64,000 nucleotides of DNA from Bradyrhizobium sp. AUGA SZCCT0176 (GTDB lineage: Bacteria > Pseudomonadota > Alphaproteobacteria > Rhizobiales > Xanthobacteraceae): NCBI RefSeq assembly GCF_018130145.1, contig NZ_JAFCMB010000025.1, positions 1 through 64,000 on the forward strand. The letters are read 5' to 3'. A program made the position numbers and the translations under genes. The notes below the pieces were generated by a model, which saw only the letters and a program-made list of their open reading frames with translations, had not been told where the DNA came from and did no database searches. Numbering within the stretch: position 1 is the first letter of the stretch; each line of letters starts with the position of its first letter. Shown piece after piece: positions 1 through 8,545 of this stretch.

Positions 1-370
1 CTTCCCTGCGCAATGGCTTTACGGCTTATGCCGTGATCTCCCCGGAGACGAGTTCTTGGTTGACTCCGTCGCTGCCGTTCAGCTCTCGCCTACCCGACAG
101 CTTGACACCTGCAACGGGTGCCAGGACCACACGGTTTTGCCGTACGCTAATCCGCGCCATCGTCTCAGCGCAAACCAGCGTCCACCGCAACCCGTCCAAC
201 GTCCGTGACGACGGCCGACGCCCTTCTGAGTAGGACGGGATGGCTCTCATATAAACTGATTTGGTCTTCTGTAAAACAGAAATATTTTTTACTTCAGGGC
301 TTGACATGATTTCCGTAAACCAGAAGCGATTTGCCCGTCGGGTCGTTTTGTCGCGGCCAAAGGATCATGT
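1..370 (-). repeat. Dispersed intergenic repeat (left-edge copy)
   Basis: The reverse complement of this stretch matches the block at 31600-31860 in the same order: a segment ending in the words for 'cgatcgtcacggacgt', a segment reading 'gtggtcctggc(a/g)cccgt', and a final segment 'ataagccgtaaagccattg'. A third, partial relative lies at 46895-47040. An open frame of 93 codons runs through it, but it follows the repeat and carries no RBS, so I treat it as non-coding. I associate repeats of this wording with Bradyrhizobium genomes from memory. Bases 371-500 show nothing I can name. Confidence 0.7.
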
Positions 371-500
371 GCAGGTTGTCGGCGCGGCTGTTGCGCGTCG
401 TCCGATCCGTTGTGTGCGGTAACTCACATTCAGTCGATGATGCCTGCTGTAGTCATCACGGATAGCCGAAGCAATCCTTCCCAAGGGCTTCGCGCAGGAT

Positions 501-577
501 GCAGTTGTAGCTCAGTTGGTTAGAGCGCCTGTCTGTGGAACAGGAGGTCGGTGGTTCGAACCCACCCAACTGTACCA
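501..577 (+). tRNA. tRNA-His (GTG anticodon), CCA encoded
   Basis: A full cloverleaf can be drawn: acceptor GCAGTTG pairs with CAACTGT, the D arm is standard, the anticodon stem CCTGT/ACAGG encloses loop CTGTGGA with anticodon GTG, the T arm holds TTCGAAC, and CCA is encoded. The base before G1 is T, so no G-1 is encoded. Position 73 is A, and G1 pairs with U72. This is the derived tRNA-His form known from alphaproteobacteria, in which HisRS does not need G-1. Confidence 0.97.
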
Positions 578-1086
578 GCCTTTCAAGGCGGTCAGATCAG
601 CTTCCATCACAAACGTCCATTTGCCTGGTTCTCCATCGAGCCGAACCGACTATTTGCCGAACCCGAGTTTCACTGCGGCCGACGTCGCAAGTGAGCAGCA
701 AGGAATTGCGCCATGTCGCGGCGCTGGTTGCGACCTTCAATAGTGCTGGCGATCGTCTTTCCCTTCATCGCCGAGCGGACACCTGAACAACTGTTCAGAA
801 ATTTTCCATGAACGATGTGAATGACGCGCGCGTCAAACAGCCATGCACACGATTCGACACATCGACACGATCGACGACGAAGCAATTTCGACGCGCGTCA
901 TTGTGGCGCATGCCGAGATGAATGTTCAGTTCGTGTCTGATTTGCCTTGCGAATTCGCTTGCATGTCCACGCTTCAAGTAGAGGCGAGTGCACCAACGTG
1001 TTTCAGCTCACGTTCAGCCGCCGACAACGATCATAGGGTTCGAACTACGGAGCAGATCCCCTGCTACCACAACCCAAGGAGCTACC
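578..1086. other. Intergenic region without a recognisable gene
   Basis: About 500 bases between tRNA-His and the His-rich peptide gene. Short open frames occur on both strands, but none has a convincing ribosome binding site or recognisable protein. The segment just before 1087 contains the purine-rich AAGGAG that serves the next gene. I see no repeat or terminator here. Confidence 0.5.
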
Positions 1087-1329
1087 ATGTCGTTTCGTAA
1101 AGCAATCCTCTCTGCAGTCGCTGCAACCGTCATCCTGGTCGCCGGCGTCTCCGCAAGCAGCGCGGGGCATTGGCATCACCATCACGGTCATCATCACCAC
1201 GGCCATCACCATCACGGTCATCACCATCATGGCCATCACTGGCATTGGCGCTGGCATGGCCATCATCATCATGGCCATCACCATCATCACCACGGCCATC
1301 ATCACCACCACGGTCACCACCACCACTAA
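1087..1329 (+). CDS. His-rich secreted peptide, putative metal-binding
   Basis: The product is 80 aa: a classical signal peptide (residues 1 to about 26, ending ASSAG) followed by a tail composed almost wholly of His with Gly spacers and a few Trp (pattern HHHHG repeated). AAGGAG lies 5-6 bases before the ATG at 1087, which decides this start over an upstream in-frame ATG at 988. A low-complexity His tail of this type would bind Cu, Ni or Zn in the periplasm; that is inference from composition. It opens a cluster that leads to a heavy-metal RND system at 2.5-7.4 kb. A strong hairpin follows 10 bases after the stop, so it is probably transcribed on its own. The GC-rich His codons create long open frames in other frames, which are shadows. 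Confidence 0.85.
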   Translation: MSFRKAILSAVAATVILVAGVSASSAGHWHHHHGHHHHGHHHHGHHHHGHHWHWRWHGHHHHGHHHHHHGHHHHHGHHHH

Positions 1330-1338
1330 CGACAAAAA

Positions 1339-1364
1339 GCCGGCCGACAGCCGTCGGCCGGCTT
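1339..1364 (+). terminator. Hairpin terminator after the His-rich peptide
   Basis: A perfect 10-bp stem, GCCGGCCGAC / GTCGGCCGGC, with a four-base loop begins 9 bases after the stop codon. It is preceded by AAAAA and followed only by TT, so in the plus direction it is a strong hairpin with a weak U tract. Confidence 0.7.
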
Positions 1365-1447
1365 ACCACCTCGGGTGGATCGCCGTTGATCCACCTTGCC
1401 CACATACCTTTGACGCCTGTCGGCAACCGAACATCTGGAGAATGACA

Positions 1448-1810
1448 ATGAAGACGTTTCTAATGGTTGCTGCGCTCGTGGCTTCGTCCGCCAGTGCCTG
1501 GGCGCACGATCACCAGGGCACGAATGGCGGCAGGGTCGAGGATGCCGGCTCGTATCATGTCGAGCTGGTTTCGAAATCCGAAAAGGTCGATCTCTACATC
1601 AGCGATGCGAACCAGAAGCCGATCGCGGCAACCGGATTCAAGGCCATTGGCATCTTTGTCGTGAATGGCAAGGCCCAGCGCATTGCGATGGAACCTGCCG
1701 GAAGCGCGCGGCTTTCCGGAACCGCCAGCGATGCGCTGTCGACGCAGCCGAAGGGGGTGGTGCAACTGACCTCGCCCGATGGCAAAACCGTGCAAGCCAA
1801 ATTCAACTGA
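1448..1810 (+). CDS. Periplasmic ~120-aa protein, paralogue of 7425-7790
   Basis: The product is 120 aa: an N-terminal signal peptide ending around AWA-HDHQ, then a small beta-rich domain without transmembrane segments. GGAG sits 7 bases before the ATG at 1448; the in-frame ATG at 1442 is too close to it. It is clearly paralogous to the protein encoded at 7425-7790: shared blocks include GTNGG, AGSYHVELVSKS, ATGFKAI and GVVQLT. The two copies flank the adaptor and permease genes of an RND metal exporter. I do not recognise a named family. The mature N terminus carries HDH, and the context suggests a periplasmic accessory (metal sensing or chaperoning) of the exporter; this is inference from position. 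Confidence 0.75.
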   Translation: MKTFLMVAALVASSASAWAHDHQGTNGGRVEDAGSYHVELVSKSEKVDLYISDANQKPIAATGFKAIGIFVVNGKAQRIAMEPAGSARLSGTASDALSTQPKGVVQLTSPDGKTVQAKFN

Positions 1811-2022
1811 GGTTGCGGGGCGCGTCCTGAACGGATGCGGACCGTAATAGTATTCAGTTTCGAGCGTGAATATACACCCTGTCCGGACCAGCGGCCCCGT
1901 TCATCAAAGCCTCGTGAACCGTTGCTGGCCTGAAGACGACAGAAAGATGAATGGCCCGCGGTACGCGTTAGCCATCTTTAACCTGACCTATGCAGTGCCG
2001 AGAGCCCTGTGATATTGTGAGC

Positions 2023-2496
2023 ATGATGAACGCGAACCCAAAGCTTTGGCAGTTTATTTGTGCGGTGATCGTCCTGATCGCCGTTCAATTCGCGCCTGCC
2101 TTGGCCCGCGCCCATGCCGACCAGGCCCACCGCACGCAGGGACATGTCCACGTTCATCATCATGCGGTGCCTCACGGCGCCCATGCGCCGGTGGCGCATC
2201 ACCTCACCAAGGCTGCGTTCACCAACGACGTCTTTGCCGAAACGACCGCTTCTATCCCGCACCAGCTTATCCTGACCGCAGGTCGACCGCCGGGCGCAGC
2301 GCCGATCGATGCGGACGGATGCGTGGACGGTTGTTGCGGGGCGGGCATGGGGTGCTGCGGCGGCGCCGCTTTGGTTGCAGCCTCGCAATGTTTGCCTCCC
2401 GCGGTTCATTCGCACCGTCTTGATGTCACCGGTGCCGTGCTTGCTTCGGGCATAGAGCCCGCAAGCCTGCGCAAACCGCCCCGAGCGTTCACCTGA
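2023..2496 (+). CDS. His/Cys-rich exported protein, CopL-like in composition
   Basis: The product is 157 aa from the ATG at 2023 (a second ATG follows at 2026; an upstream ATG at 1990 gives a longer, less plausible N terminus; none has a strong SD). A hydrophobic signal segment (about residues 6-28) is followed by a His-rich stretch with HVHVHHH and HGAHAPVAHH, and then by a Cys cluster, CVDGCCGAGMGCC, near residue 110. Small proteins with this layout occur in front of copper-resistance genes (CopL-like and related proteins). The gene lies 74 bases upstream of the CusB-like adaptor. The role is inferred: periplasmic or membrane-anchored metal binding, or regulation of the exporter. Confidence 0.65.
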   Translation: MMNANPKLWQFICAVIVLIAVQFAPALARAHADQAHRTQGHVHVHHHAVPHGAHAPVAHHLTKAAFTNDVFAETTASIPHQLILTAGRPPGAAPIDADGCVDGCCGAGMGCCGGAALVAASQCLPPAVHSHRLDVTGAVLASGIEPASLRKPPRAFT

Positions 2497-2570
2497 GCAA
2501 CGATGTCGCGGCGGCACGACGTGCCGGCCGCGCGAGCGAGAACACGCTTCTTCTCAGGTGAGTTATTCAG

Positions 2571-4256
2571 ATGTCCTTTTTGTTCCGTGCCGCGCGGTGC
2601 GTGGCGGCTATGTTATTCCTGCTCACGGCAGGCCCGGTGCTGGCGCACGAAGGCCACGATCATGGCGCGCCCGTTCCGGCGCCGAGCGCCAGTCTCGCGC
2701 CGCGTGCCGAGAGCGACTCGGACGCGCATGAACTGGTTGCGATTGCGCGCGAAGGCGTGCTCGTCATCTATCTCGACCGGTTCGCAACCAACGAGCCGGT
2801 GGATGGCGCCGAAATCGAAATCGAAACGCCCGCCGGGCCGCAGAAAGCCGAAGCCAGGCCGGGCGAGCCCTATCGCCTCGACGCGCCCTGGTCCGGCAAG
2901 CCGGGCGCCTACGACCTGATCTTCACGGTCGCGAAAGACGGCAATGTGGATGTGTTGCCCGCCCGGCTGGTGATTCCGGATGCTCCGGGGGCCAAGGCCG
3001 GACCGACTTCGTGGTTCTCGACCTCCGCCATCGCGGGTGAGGTCGGCTATCACTTCAATCATGACGGCCCGGCGCTGTTGATCGCCATCCTGGCCGGGCT
3101 TGCTGCCGGCATCGGCGTCATGGCGCTGATCCGGCGGCGTCGCAGAGCGGCGGCAATGGTTCTCCTCGTCGCCGGCGCGTTCGTCCTGTCCAACAACCCA
3201 TCCCGCTCCCATGACGGCCATGATCACACAGCTCCGGCAGCAGCGATGCAGTCGGCTCGCGACCTCGCGCAGCGTCTGCCTGACGGAGGCGTGTTCGTAC
3301 CCAAGAGCACGCAACACATTCTCGCCCTTCGTACCGTGATGACCGAATCCCGCGCGCACCCGCGCGCCATCGAGCTGCCGGGCCGGATCATTCCCGATCC
3401 GAACGCCAGCGGCTTCGTGCAGGCTTCGGTGGGCGGCCGCCTCTCAGCCCCGCCTGGCGGTTTTCCAAGGCTGGGGACGCCGGTCAAGAAAGGCGACGTG
3501 CTCGCTTATGTCGACCCGCCGCTGCAGGCCATCGACGTGTCGGATATGCGCCAGCGCCAGGGCGAACTCGACCAGCAGATTTCCATCGTGGAGCGCCGGC
3601 TCGCCCGCTATGAAACGCTGGTGCCGAGCGGCGCCATTGCCCGCTCCCAGCTCGAAGACACAAGGTCGGAGCTGCAGGGACTGAAAGACCGACGCGGATC
3701 GCTCGACCGGGCGCGCCGTGAGCCCGAAGCGCTGGTGGCTCCGGTCGACGGTGTGATTGCCGAGGGCACGCCGGTAGCCGGACAAATCGCCCAGTCAAAT
3801 GCCGTGATCTTCCACATCATCGATCCGACCCGTCTGTGGGTTGAAGCCCGCAGCTTCGACCCGCTGGCGGGCGTTCGCAGCGCGACCGCCAACCTCGGGA
3901 CCGATCGCATCTTCACGCTGGTCTATCAGGGCTCCGGCTTTGCGGACCGCAACCAATCCATTCCGGTCCAGTTCGCGATTCAGGGCGACCATTCCGGCCT
4001 TCGCGCCGGGCAGTTCGTCACGGTCCTGGCCACCACCAATGAGGAAAAGGTCGGCCTTGCGGTGCCGCGGGCCAGTCTGGTGCGCAACGCCAACGGCCAG
4101 GAGGTGGTTTACGAGCACGTCGCGCCCGAGCGCTTCGAACAGCGCCCGGTACGGGTGGAACCCCTCGACGGCGACCGCGTGTTCATTGCCACCGGCCTCG
4201 CCGGAGGCAAGCGTCTTGTCGTGCAGGGCGCCGAACTCCTCGACCAAGTGCGCTGA
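2571..4256 (+). CDS. HME-RND efflux periplasmic adaptor (CusB/CzcB-like) with extra N-terminal module
   Basis: The 561-aa product is the membrane-fusion subunit that links an inner-membrane RND pump to the outer membrane. It is longer than a usual adaptor (about 380-420 aa). Residues 1-25 form a signal peptide followed by HEGHDHG; about 30-140 form a small beta domain; about 155-215 hold two hydrophobic segments separated by RRRRR-type basic residues; then HDGHDH precedes the adaptor proper (about 250-561). The adaptor contains the barrel-sandwich start SVGGRLSAPPGG, the coiled-coil hairpin around QRQGELDQQIS and the returning barrel half VAPVDGVIAEG. The stop lies 11 bases before the permease ATG, so the two are one operon. 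The His-rich motifs favour a metal ion as substrate. No outer-membrane channel gene is linked. Confidence 0.88.
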   Translation: MSFLFRAARCVAAMLFLLTAGPVLAHEGHDHGAPVPAPSASLAPRAESDSDAHELVAIAREGVLVIYLDRFATNEPVDGAEIEIETPAGPQKAEARPGEPYRLDAPWSGKPGAYDLIFTVAKDGNVDVLPARLVIPDAPGAKAGPTSWFSTSAIAGEVGYHFNHDGPALLIAILAGLAAGIGVMALIRRRRRAAAMVLLVAGAFVLSNNPSRSHDGHDHTAPAAAMQSARDLAQRLPDGGVFVPKSTQHILALRTVMTESRAHPRAIELPGRIIPDPNASGFVQASVGGRLSAPPGGFPRLGTPVKKGDVLAYVDPPLQAIDVSDMRQRQGELDQQISIVERRLARYETLVPSGAIARSQLEDTRSELQGLKDRRGSLDRARREPEALVAPVDGVIAEGTPVAGQIAQSNAVIFHIIDPTRLWVEARSFDPLAGVRSATANLGTDRIFTLVYQGSGFADRNQSIPVQFAIQGDHSGLRAGQFVTVLATTNEEKVGLAVPRASLVRNANGQEVVYEHVAPERFEQRPVRVEPLDGDRVFIATGLAGGKRLVVQGAELLDQVR

Positions 4257-4267
4257 GGAGCAGGCAG

Positions 4268-7200
4268 ATGTTTCGCTTTCTCGTCACACAGTCGCTGCGC
4301 AACAGCCTGCTGGTCATGGCGGCTGCGCTGGCCCTGGTGTTGCTCGGCATCTTCAGCGCCGGCCGGCTCCCGGTCGACGTGTTTCCCGACCTGAACAAGC
4401 CGACGGTCACGATCATGACCGAGTCGGACGGGCTCGCGCCGCCCGAGGTCGAACAGCTCGTCAGCTTTCCGATCGAGACCCAGATGAACGGTGTTCCCGG
4501 CGTGACGCGGGTGCGCTCGGTTTCCGGAATCGGCCTTTCGATCGTCTATGTCGAATTCGACTGGGGTACCGATATCTATCGTAACCGGCAGCAGATCGGC
4601 GAGCGCCTCAATCTGATCCGGACCCAGTTGCCGCCCAACACCGTTCCGCAATTGGGACCGATCAACTCCATCATGGGCCAGGTGCTGCTGGTCGCGGTGA
4701 CCAGCGACCGCGCTTCGGCGATGGAAGTCCGCGAGACCGCCGACTTCGTGGTGCGGCCGCGGCTGCTCACGATCCCCGGTGTCGCGCAGGTGATTCCGAT
4801 GGGGGGCGAGGTCCGGCAATACCGGATCGCGCCCAATCCGCCGGCGCTGCGCAGCCTCGGCGTCACCTACGAGCAGGTCGAGCTCGCCCTCAATCAGTTC
4901 GGCGTTAATACCGGCGGCGGATTTACCGATCAGCATGCCCGCGAATATCTGATCCGCAACATCGGGCGGACCACCAATCTGGACGACCTTCGCAACGTGG
5001 TGGTGGCGCAGGTCAATGGCGGGCCGGTCTATCTCAAGCAGGTCGCCACCGTCGAGTTCGCACCCAAGGTCAAGCGCGGCGACGCCGGCTATATGGGCAA
5101 GCCCGCCGTGGTCGTCTCGGTCGAGAAGCAGCCGAACGTCGATACCATCCGGCTCACGCGCGAGATCGAACAGGCCCTGAAGGAAATCACGGCCTCGCTG
5201 CCAACAGGCATGAAGGCCGACCAGATCATCTTCCGGCAGGCCAATTTCATCGAAACCTCGATCGGCAATGTCGAGCGTGTCCTGCTTGAGGCCGGCGCGG
5301 TCGTCGCCATCGTGCTGTTTCTGTTCCTGATGAACTGGCGGACGACGGCGATCTCGCTGGCTGCGATCCCGGTGTCGATCCTGACGACCGCGGTCGTGTT
5401 CTATTTTGCCGGCCTGTCGATCAACACGATGACCCTTGGCGGCATCGCCATCGCCATCGGCGAGCTGGTCGATGACGCCGTCGTCGACGTCGAAAACATC
5501 TTCCGGCGCTTGCGCGAAAATCGCGCCCTGGAGCATCCCCGCCCGGCGTTCGACGTCGTCGTATCGGCATCCCAGGAAGTGCGCTCCGGCATCGTCTATG
5601 CGACCGCCATCATCGTTCTGGTGTTCGTGCCGCTGTTCGCGCTGTCGGGTATAGAAGGCCGGCTGTTTGCGCCGCTTGGTCAGGCCTACATCATCTCGAT
5701 TCTCGCCAGCCTTGCGGTCTCCATCACCTTGACCCCGGTGATGGCGTATCACATGCTTCCGCATCTCAAGCGCCTCGATCATGGCGACAGCGCGCTGGTA
5801 GCGATGCTCAAGCGCGCCAATGCGGCCTTGCTGGAACGGGTTTTCCACCATCAGCGCGCCTTGATGGCTGCCGCACTCGCGGCGGTCGTCATCGCGGCGG
5901 CTTCCGCATTCTATCTTCCCCGCGCATTCCTGCCGCCCTTCAACGAGGGCACCTTCACGATCAACATGCTCTTCAATCCGGGAATCTCGCTCGCCGAATC
6001 CCATCGCGTCGGGTTGATTGCCGAGCGCCTCATCCTTGAAGTGCCCGAGGTCAAGACCGTTGGCCGGCGAACCGGGCGGGCGGAGCTCGACGAGCATGCC
6101 GAAGGCGTCCATTCGTCGGACCTCGAGGTCAATCTCAAGCCAACGAAACGGCCAAAGACCGAAATCGTCGCGGATATCCGGGCCCGACTCGCCGTGCTTC
6201 CCGCTGCGATCAACGTAGGCCAGCCGATTTCGCACCGGCTCGACCATCTGCTTTCGGGCGTTCGGGCCGAAATTGCGCTGAAAGTGTTCGGCGACGATCT
6301 GAACAGCCTGCGCGCGACCGCTGACATGTTGCGCGGCAAGCTGGCGGAGATTCCGGGTCTCACGGACCTGCAGGTCGAAAAGCAGGTGCTGATTCCGCAG
6401 CTGGAAATCCGCGTCGATTATGGCCGTGCCGCGCTCTATGGCGTGCAGCCGGCCGCCGTGATCCAGCAGCTCAGCCGGCTCTCGAACGGCCGCGTTATTT
6501 CACGGGTGGTGGACGGCTATCGCCGGTTCGACGTCACGATGCGGCTGCCGGATCGGCTTCGCACCACGCAAACCCTGGGCGACCTCTTGATCGAAACGCC
6601 GGCCGGATGGATCCCCGCCCGGCAGATCGCCGACGTCAAGGAGACCGAAGGCCCCAACCAGATCCTGCGCGAGAACGGTCGCCGTCGTGTGGTGGTGCTG
6701 GCGAACGCCGACGGGACGGCCGACATGACCGACATCATCGAGGCGATCCGGAAGGTGACCGCGTCGACCAGGCTTCCCGAAGGCTTCTATGTTCGGCTGG
6801 AGGGAACGTTCCAGGCCCAGGAGGAAGCAAGCCGGACCATCGGCGTACTCTCGCTGCTGTCGCTGTTGCTGGTGTTTGCCATTCTCTACAGCCGCTACCG
6901 CTCGACCGTGCTCGCCTTCATCATCATGGGCAACGTCCCGCTGGCGCTGATCGGGTCGGTCGCGGCGCTTTGGCTGGCGGGCCAACCGCTCTCGGTTGCG
7001 TCGATGGTCGGATTTGTCACGCTGACCGGCATTGCGGTTCGCAACGGCATCCTGAAAATCAGCCACTACATCAACCTGGCGCTGAAAGAAGGAATGCCGT
7101 TCGGCCACGACCTCGTGGTTCGCGGCAGCGTCGAGCGGCTGACGCCGGTCTTGATGACGGCGATGGCGGCCGGCGTGGCGCTGGTGCCGCTGCTGATCGA

Positions 7201-7402
7201 TGCGGCAAATCCCGGCAAGGAAATTCTCCATCCGGTGGCCGTGACGATTTTCGGCGGTCTCCTCAGCGCGACCCTGCTCGACACGCTGCTGACGCCCGTT
7301 CTCTTCCTTCGCTATGGCGAAGCTCCTCTGGAGCGGCTGCGGCGAGGTGCCGACGGCAAGGCGGGAACGGCCCCGGCAAATTCAGCCGCCGAAGCTTTTT
7401 GA
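4268..7402 (+). CDS. Heavy-metal efflux RND permease (CusA/CzcA family)
   Basis: The 1044-aa protein has the full RND length. It is a proton-driven inner-membrane trimer that exports metal cations, and this family also takes metal from the periplasm. Seen in the sequence: N-terminal TM1, the periplasmic porter segment with PGVTRVRSVSGIGLS, and the TM4 signature GELVDDAVVDVENIFRRL (around residues 397-415) with the acidic residues expected for the proton relay. There is a second half-repeat with TM7-12 (VGFVTLTGIAVRNGILK) and a short cytoplasmic tail. The TM4 motif reads VDDAVVDVEN instead of the VDGTVIMVEN of the second HME pump at 23787-26927, so the two belong to different subgroups. The metal cannot be assigned from sequence alone. 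Confidence 0.93.
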   Translation: MFRFLVTQSLRNSLLVMAAALALVLLGIFSAGRLPVDVFPDLNKPTVTIMTESDGLAPPEVEQLVSFPIETQMNGVPGVTRVRSVSGIGLSIVYVEFDWGTDIYRNRQQIGERLNLIRTQLPPNTVPQLGPINSIMGQVLLVAVTSDRASAMEVRETADFVVRPRLLTIPGVAQVIPMGGEVRQYRIAPNPPALRSLGVTYEQVELALNQFGVNTGGGFTDQHAREYLIRNIGRTTNLDDLRNVVVAQVNGGPVYLKQVATVEFAPKVKRGDAGYMGKPAVVVSVEKQPNVDTIRLTREIEQALKEITASLPTGMKADQIIFRQANFIETSIGNVERVLLEAGAVVAIVLFLFLMNWRTTAISLAAIPVSILTTAVVFYFAGLSINTMTLGGIAIAIGELVDDAVVDVENIFRRLRENRALEHPRPAFDVVVSASQEVRSGIVYATAIIVLVFVPLFALSGIEGRLFAPLGQAYIISILASLAVSITLTPVMAYHMLPHLKRLDHGDSALVAMLKRANAALLERVFHHQRALMAAALAAVVIAAASAFYLPRAFLPPFNEGTFTINMLFNPGISLAESHRVGLIAERLILEVPEVKTVGRRTGRAELDEHAEGVHSSDLEVNLKPTKRPKTEIVADIRARLAVLPAAINVGQPISHRLDHLLSGVRAEIALKVFGDDLNSLRATADMLRGKLAEIPGLTDLQVEKQVLIPQLEIRVDYGRAALYGVQPAAVIQQLSRLSNGRVISRVVDGYRRFDVTMRLPDRLRTTQTLGDLLIETPAGWIPARQIADVKETEGPNQILRENGRRRVVVLANADGTADMTDIIEAIRKVTASTRLPEGFYVRLEGTFQAQEEASRTIGVLSLLSLLLVFAILYSRYRSTVLAFIIMGNVPLALIGSVAALWLAGQPLSVASMVGFVTLTGIAVRNGILKISHYINLALKEGMPFGHDLVVRGSVERLTPVLMTAMAAGVALVPLLIDAANPGKEILHPVAVTIFGGLLSATLLDTLLTPVLFLRYGEAPLERLRRGADGKAGTAPANSAAEAF

Positions 7403-7424
7403 CATCAACATGCGGAGAATGACG

Positions 7425-7790
7425 GTGAATGCGAAATTTCTGATGGTTGCGGCCATGTTGGCCTGGTCGACCTGCGCCTCGGCGCACGACGAGAAGGGAA
7501 CGAATGGCGGGTGGGTCGCCCATGCCGGTTCGTATCACGTCGAACTGGTTTCGAAATCCGACAAGCTCGAATTGTTCGTCAGCGACGAGAACCAGAAATC
7601 GATCCCGGCAACCGGCTTCAAGGCGATTGCCATCCTCGTTGTCGGCGGCAAATCCCAGCGAATCCTGCTGCAGCCTGCCGGGAGCGCGCTGCTTTCCGGC
7701 ACCGCCAGCGTCGCATTGCCGGTTCAGCCAAAAGGTGTCGTTCAACTGACCGGTCCTGATGGAAAGACGGCGCAGGCAAAATTCGACTGA
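7425..7790 (+). CDS. Periplasmic ~120-aa protein, second paralogue
   Basis: The product is 121 aa with a signal peptide ending near CASA-HDEK. It matches the protein at 1448-1810 along its whole length (AGSYHVELVSKS, ATGFKAI, SGTAS, GVVQLT, then KFD at the end). By alignment with that paralogue, where GGAG is 7 bases before ATG, the start here is the GTG at 7425, since GGAG at 7414-7417 has the same spacing; ATG at 7419 is the alternative. It begins 22 bases after the RND permease and should be the last gene of the exporter operon, followed by a strong terminator. The function is unknown; a periplasmic accessory of metal export is the contextual guess. Confidence 0.78.
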   Translation: MNAKFLMVAAMLAWSTCASAHDEKGTNGGWVAHAGSYHVELVSKSDKLELFVSDENQKSIPATGFKAIAILVVGGKSQRILLQPAGSALLSGTASVALPVQPKGVVQLTGPDGKTAQAKFD

Positions 7791-7829
7791 GCGGATTGCG
7801 AAGCAAGGCCCAGATCGATCAATGAAATT

Positions 7830-7857
7830 CCCGCGGCGCAGCCCGCGGGGATTTTTT
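7830..7857 (+). terminator. Rho-independent terminator of the RND operon
   Basis: Stem CCCGCGG / CCGCGGG with loop CGCAGC, followed by GGATTTTTT. It lies 39 bases after the last gene of the metal-export operon and points in the same direction. Confidence 0.88.
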
Positions 7858-7992
7858 CGTCGGTGCGGCATTTTTGCGCATTGGCTGAGGCAGGACAAGA
7901 AGCCGGTCTGAACCGGACGGCTCTAGCCAATGACATACTTGTTCAATAGAACGGCGCGATATCGGGGTTGAGGATTTTTCGAGAGAGGTTGT

Positions 7993-8409
7993 ATGGTTTC
8001 ATTCGCGCGCATGGTGAAGCTCGCAGGCGTTGCCTCGGTGCTGCTGGTTTCCGTCCCCAATGCCGGTCAAGCCCAGGCCGACAACGGCTTTCCGTTCGGA
8101 ATGGAAATGACCATGGATGTCCCGCCTCAGCCTGGCTCCAAGCGGATACCGAATCTCGAGATTGGCGACGCCGGCGAAGTGGTGCTCGAACTCTGGTGCA
8201 AGGGCGGCAAGGGGCAGTTTTCGGTGGCGGGCAACACCGTGATCTTCGTCGCCGGCGCGATGGAGAACCGCAATTGTCCGCCCAATCGCGCCCAGGCTGA
8301 CGACGAACTGATTGCCGCACTGACCGATGCCGCGACCTGGAAGCGGCAGGGCGATGCGATATCGTTCATCGGCACCAGGACGCTGCGGTTCCGGCTCAAT
8401 ACGAACTAA
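7993..8409 (+). CDS. Secreted protein with a META/HslJ-like C-terminal domain
   Basis: The product is 138 aa with a signal peptide ending near GQAQA. The C-terminal half has the pattern of META-domain proteins: CKGGKGQFSVAGNTVIF, then NCPPN, then ADDELIAALTDAATWKRQGD and a final beta strand. META domains occur in secreted or outer-membrane proteins such as HslJ, with no enzymatic activity known. The match is by pattern, so I hold it loosely. AGAGAGG precedes the ATG. It stands alone, downstream of the RND terminator and just before a bipartite intergenic repeat. Confidence 0.6.
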   Translation: MVSFARMVKLAGVASVLLVSVPNAGQAQADNGFPFGMEMTMDVPPQPGSKRIPNLEIGDAGEVVLELWCKGGKGQFSVAGNTVIFVAGAMENRNCPPNRAQADDELIAALTDAATWKRQGDAISFIGTRTLRFRLNTN

Positions 8410-8515
8410 AGCGTTTTCAAGCGAAGTGGATACCGGTTCGCGTCAAGAAAACGCGTCAAATCTGGAATCTGGAGCCTTTGCCATTCCGATTCAATCGGAA
8501 CGGCAAAGGCTCCAG
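8410..8515 (+). repeat. Bipartite palindromic repeat, copy 1
   Basis: The first part (8410-8460) is the conserved core. GCGTTTTC pairs with GAAAACGC and, inside it, GCGAA pairs with TTCGC around GTGGATACCGG. The second part (8469-8515) is a long hairpin, CTGGAGCCTTTGCC / GGCAAAGGCTCCAG, with inner loop region CCGATTCAATCGG. Further copies are at 26948-26998, 50005-50100, 56920-56973 and 60153-60256. Confidence 0.9.
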
Positions 8516-8545
8516 GCGCGCGAGCCGAGCCGGCGGCAGTTGCCG

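Noticed and set aside
26..307. 93-codon open frame on the minus strand
   Set aside because: It lies wholly in the dispersed repeat whose other copy (31600-31860) has a shifted frame; no ribosome binding site.
4109..6247. 712-codon open frame on the minus strand
   Set aside because: It is antisense to the RND adaptor and permease genes, whose product motifs are unambiguous; Arg/Asp/Gly-rich composition typical of GC-rich shadow frames.
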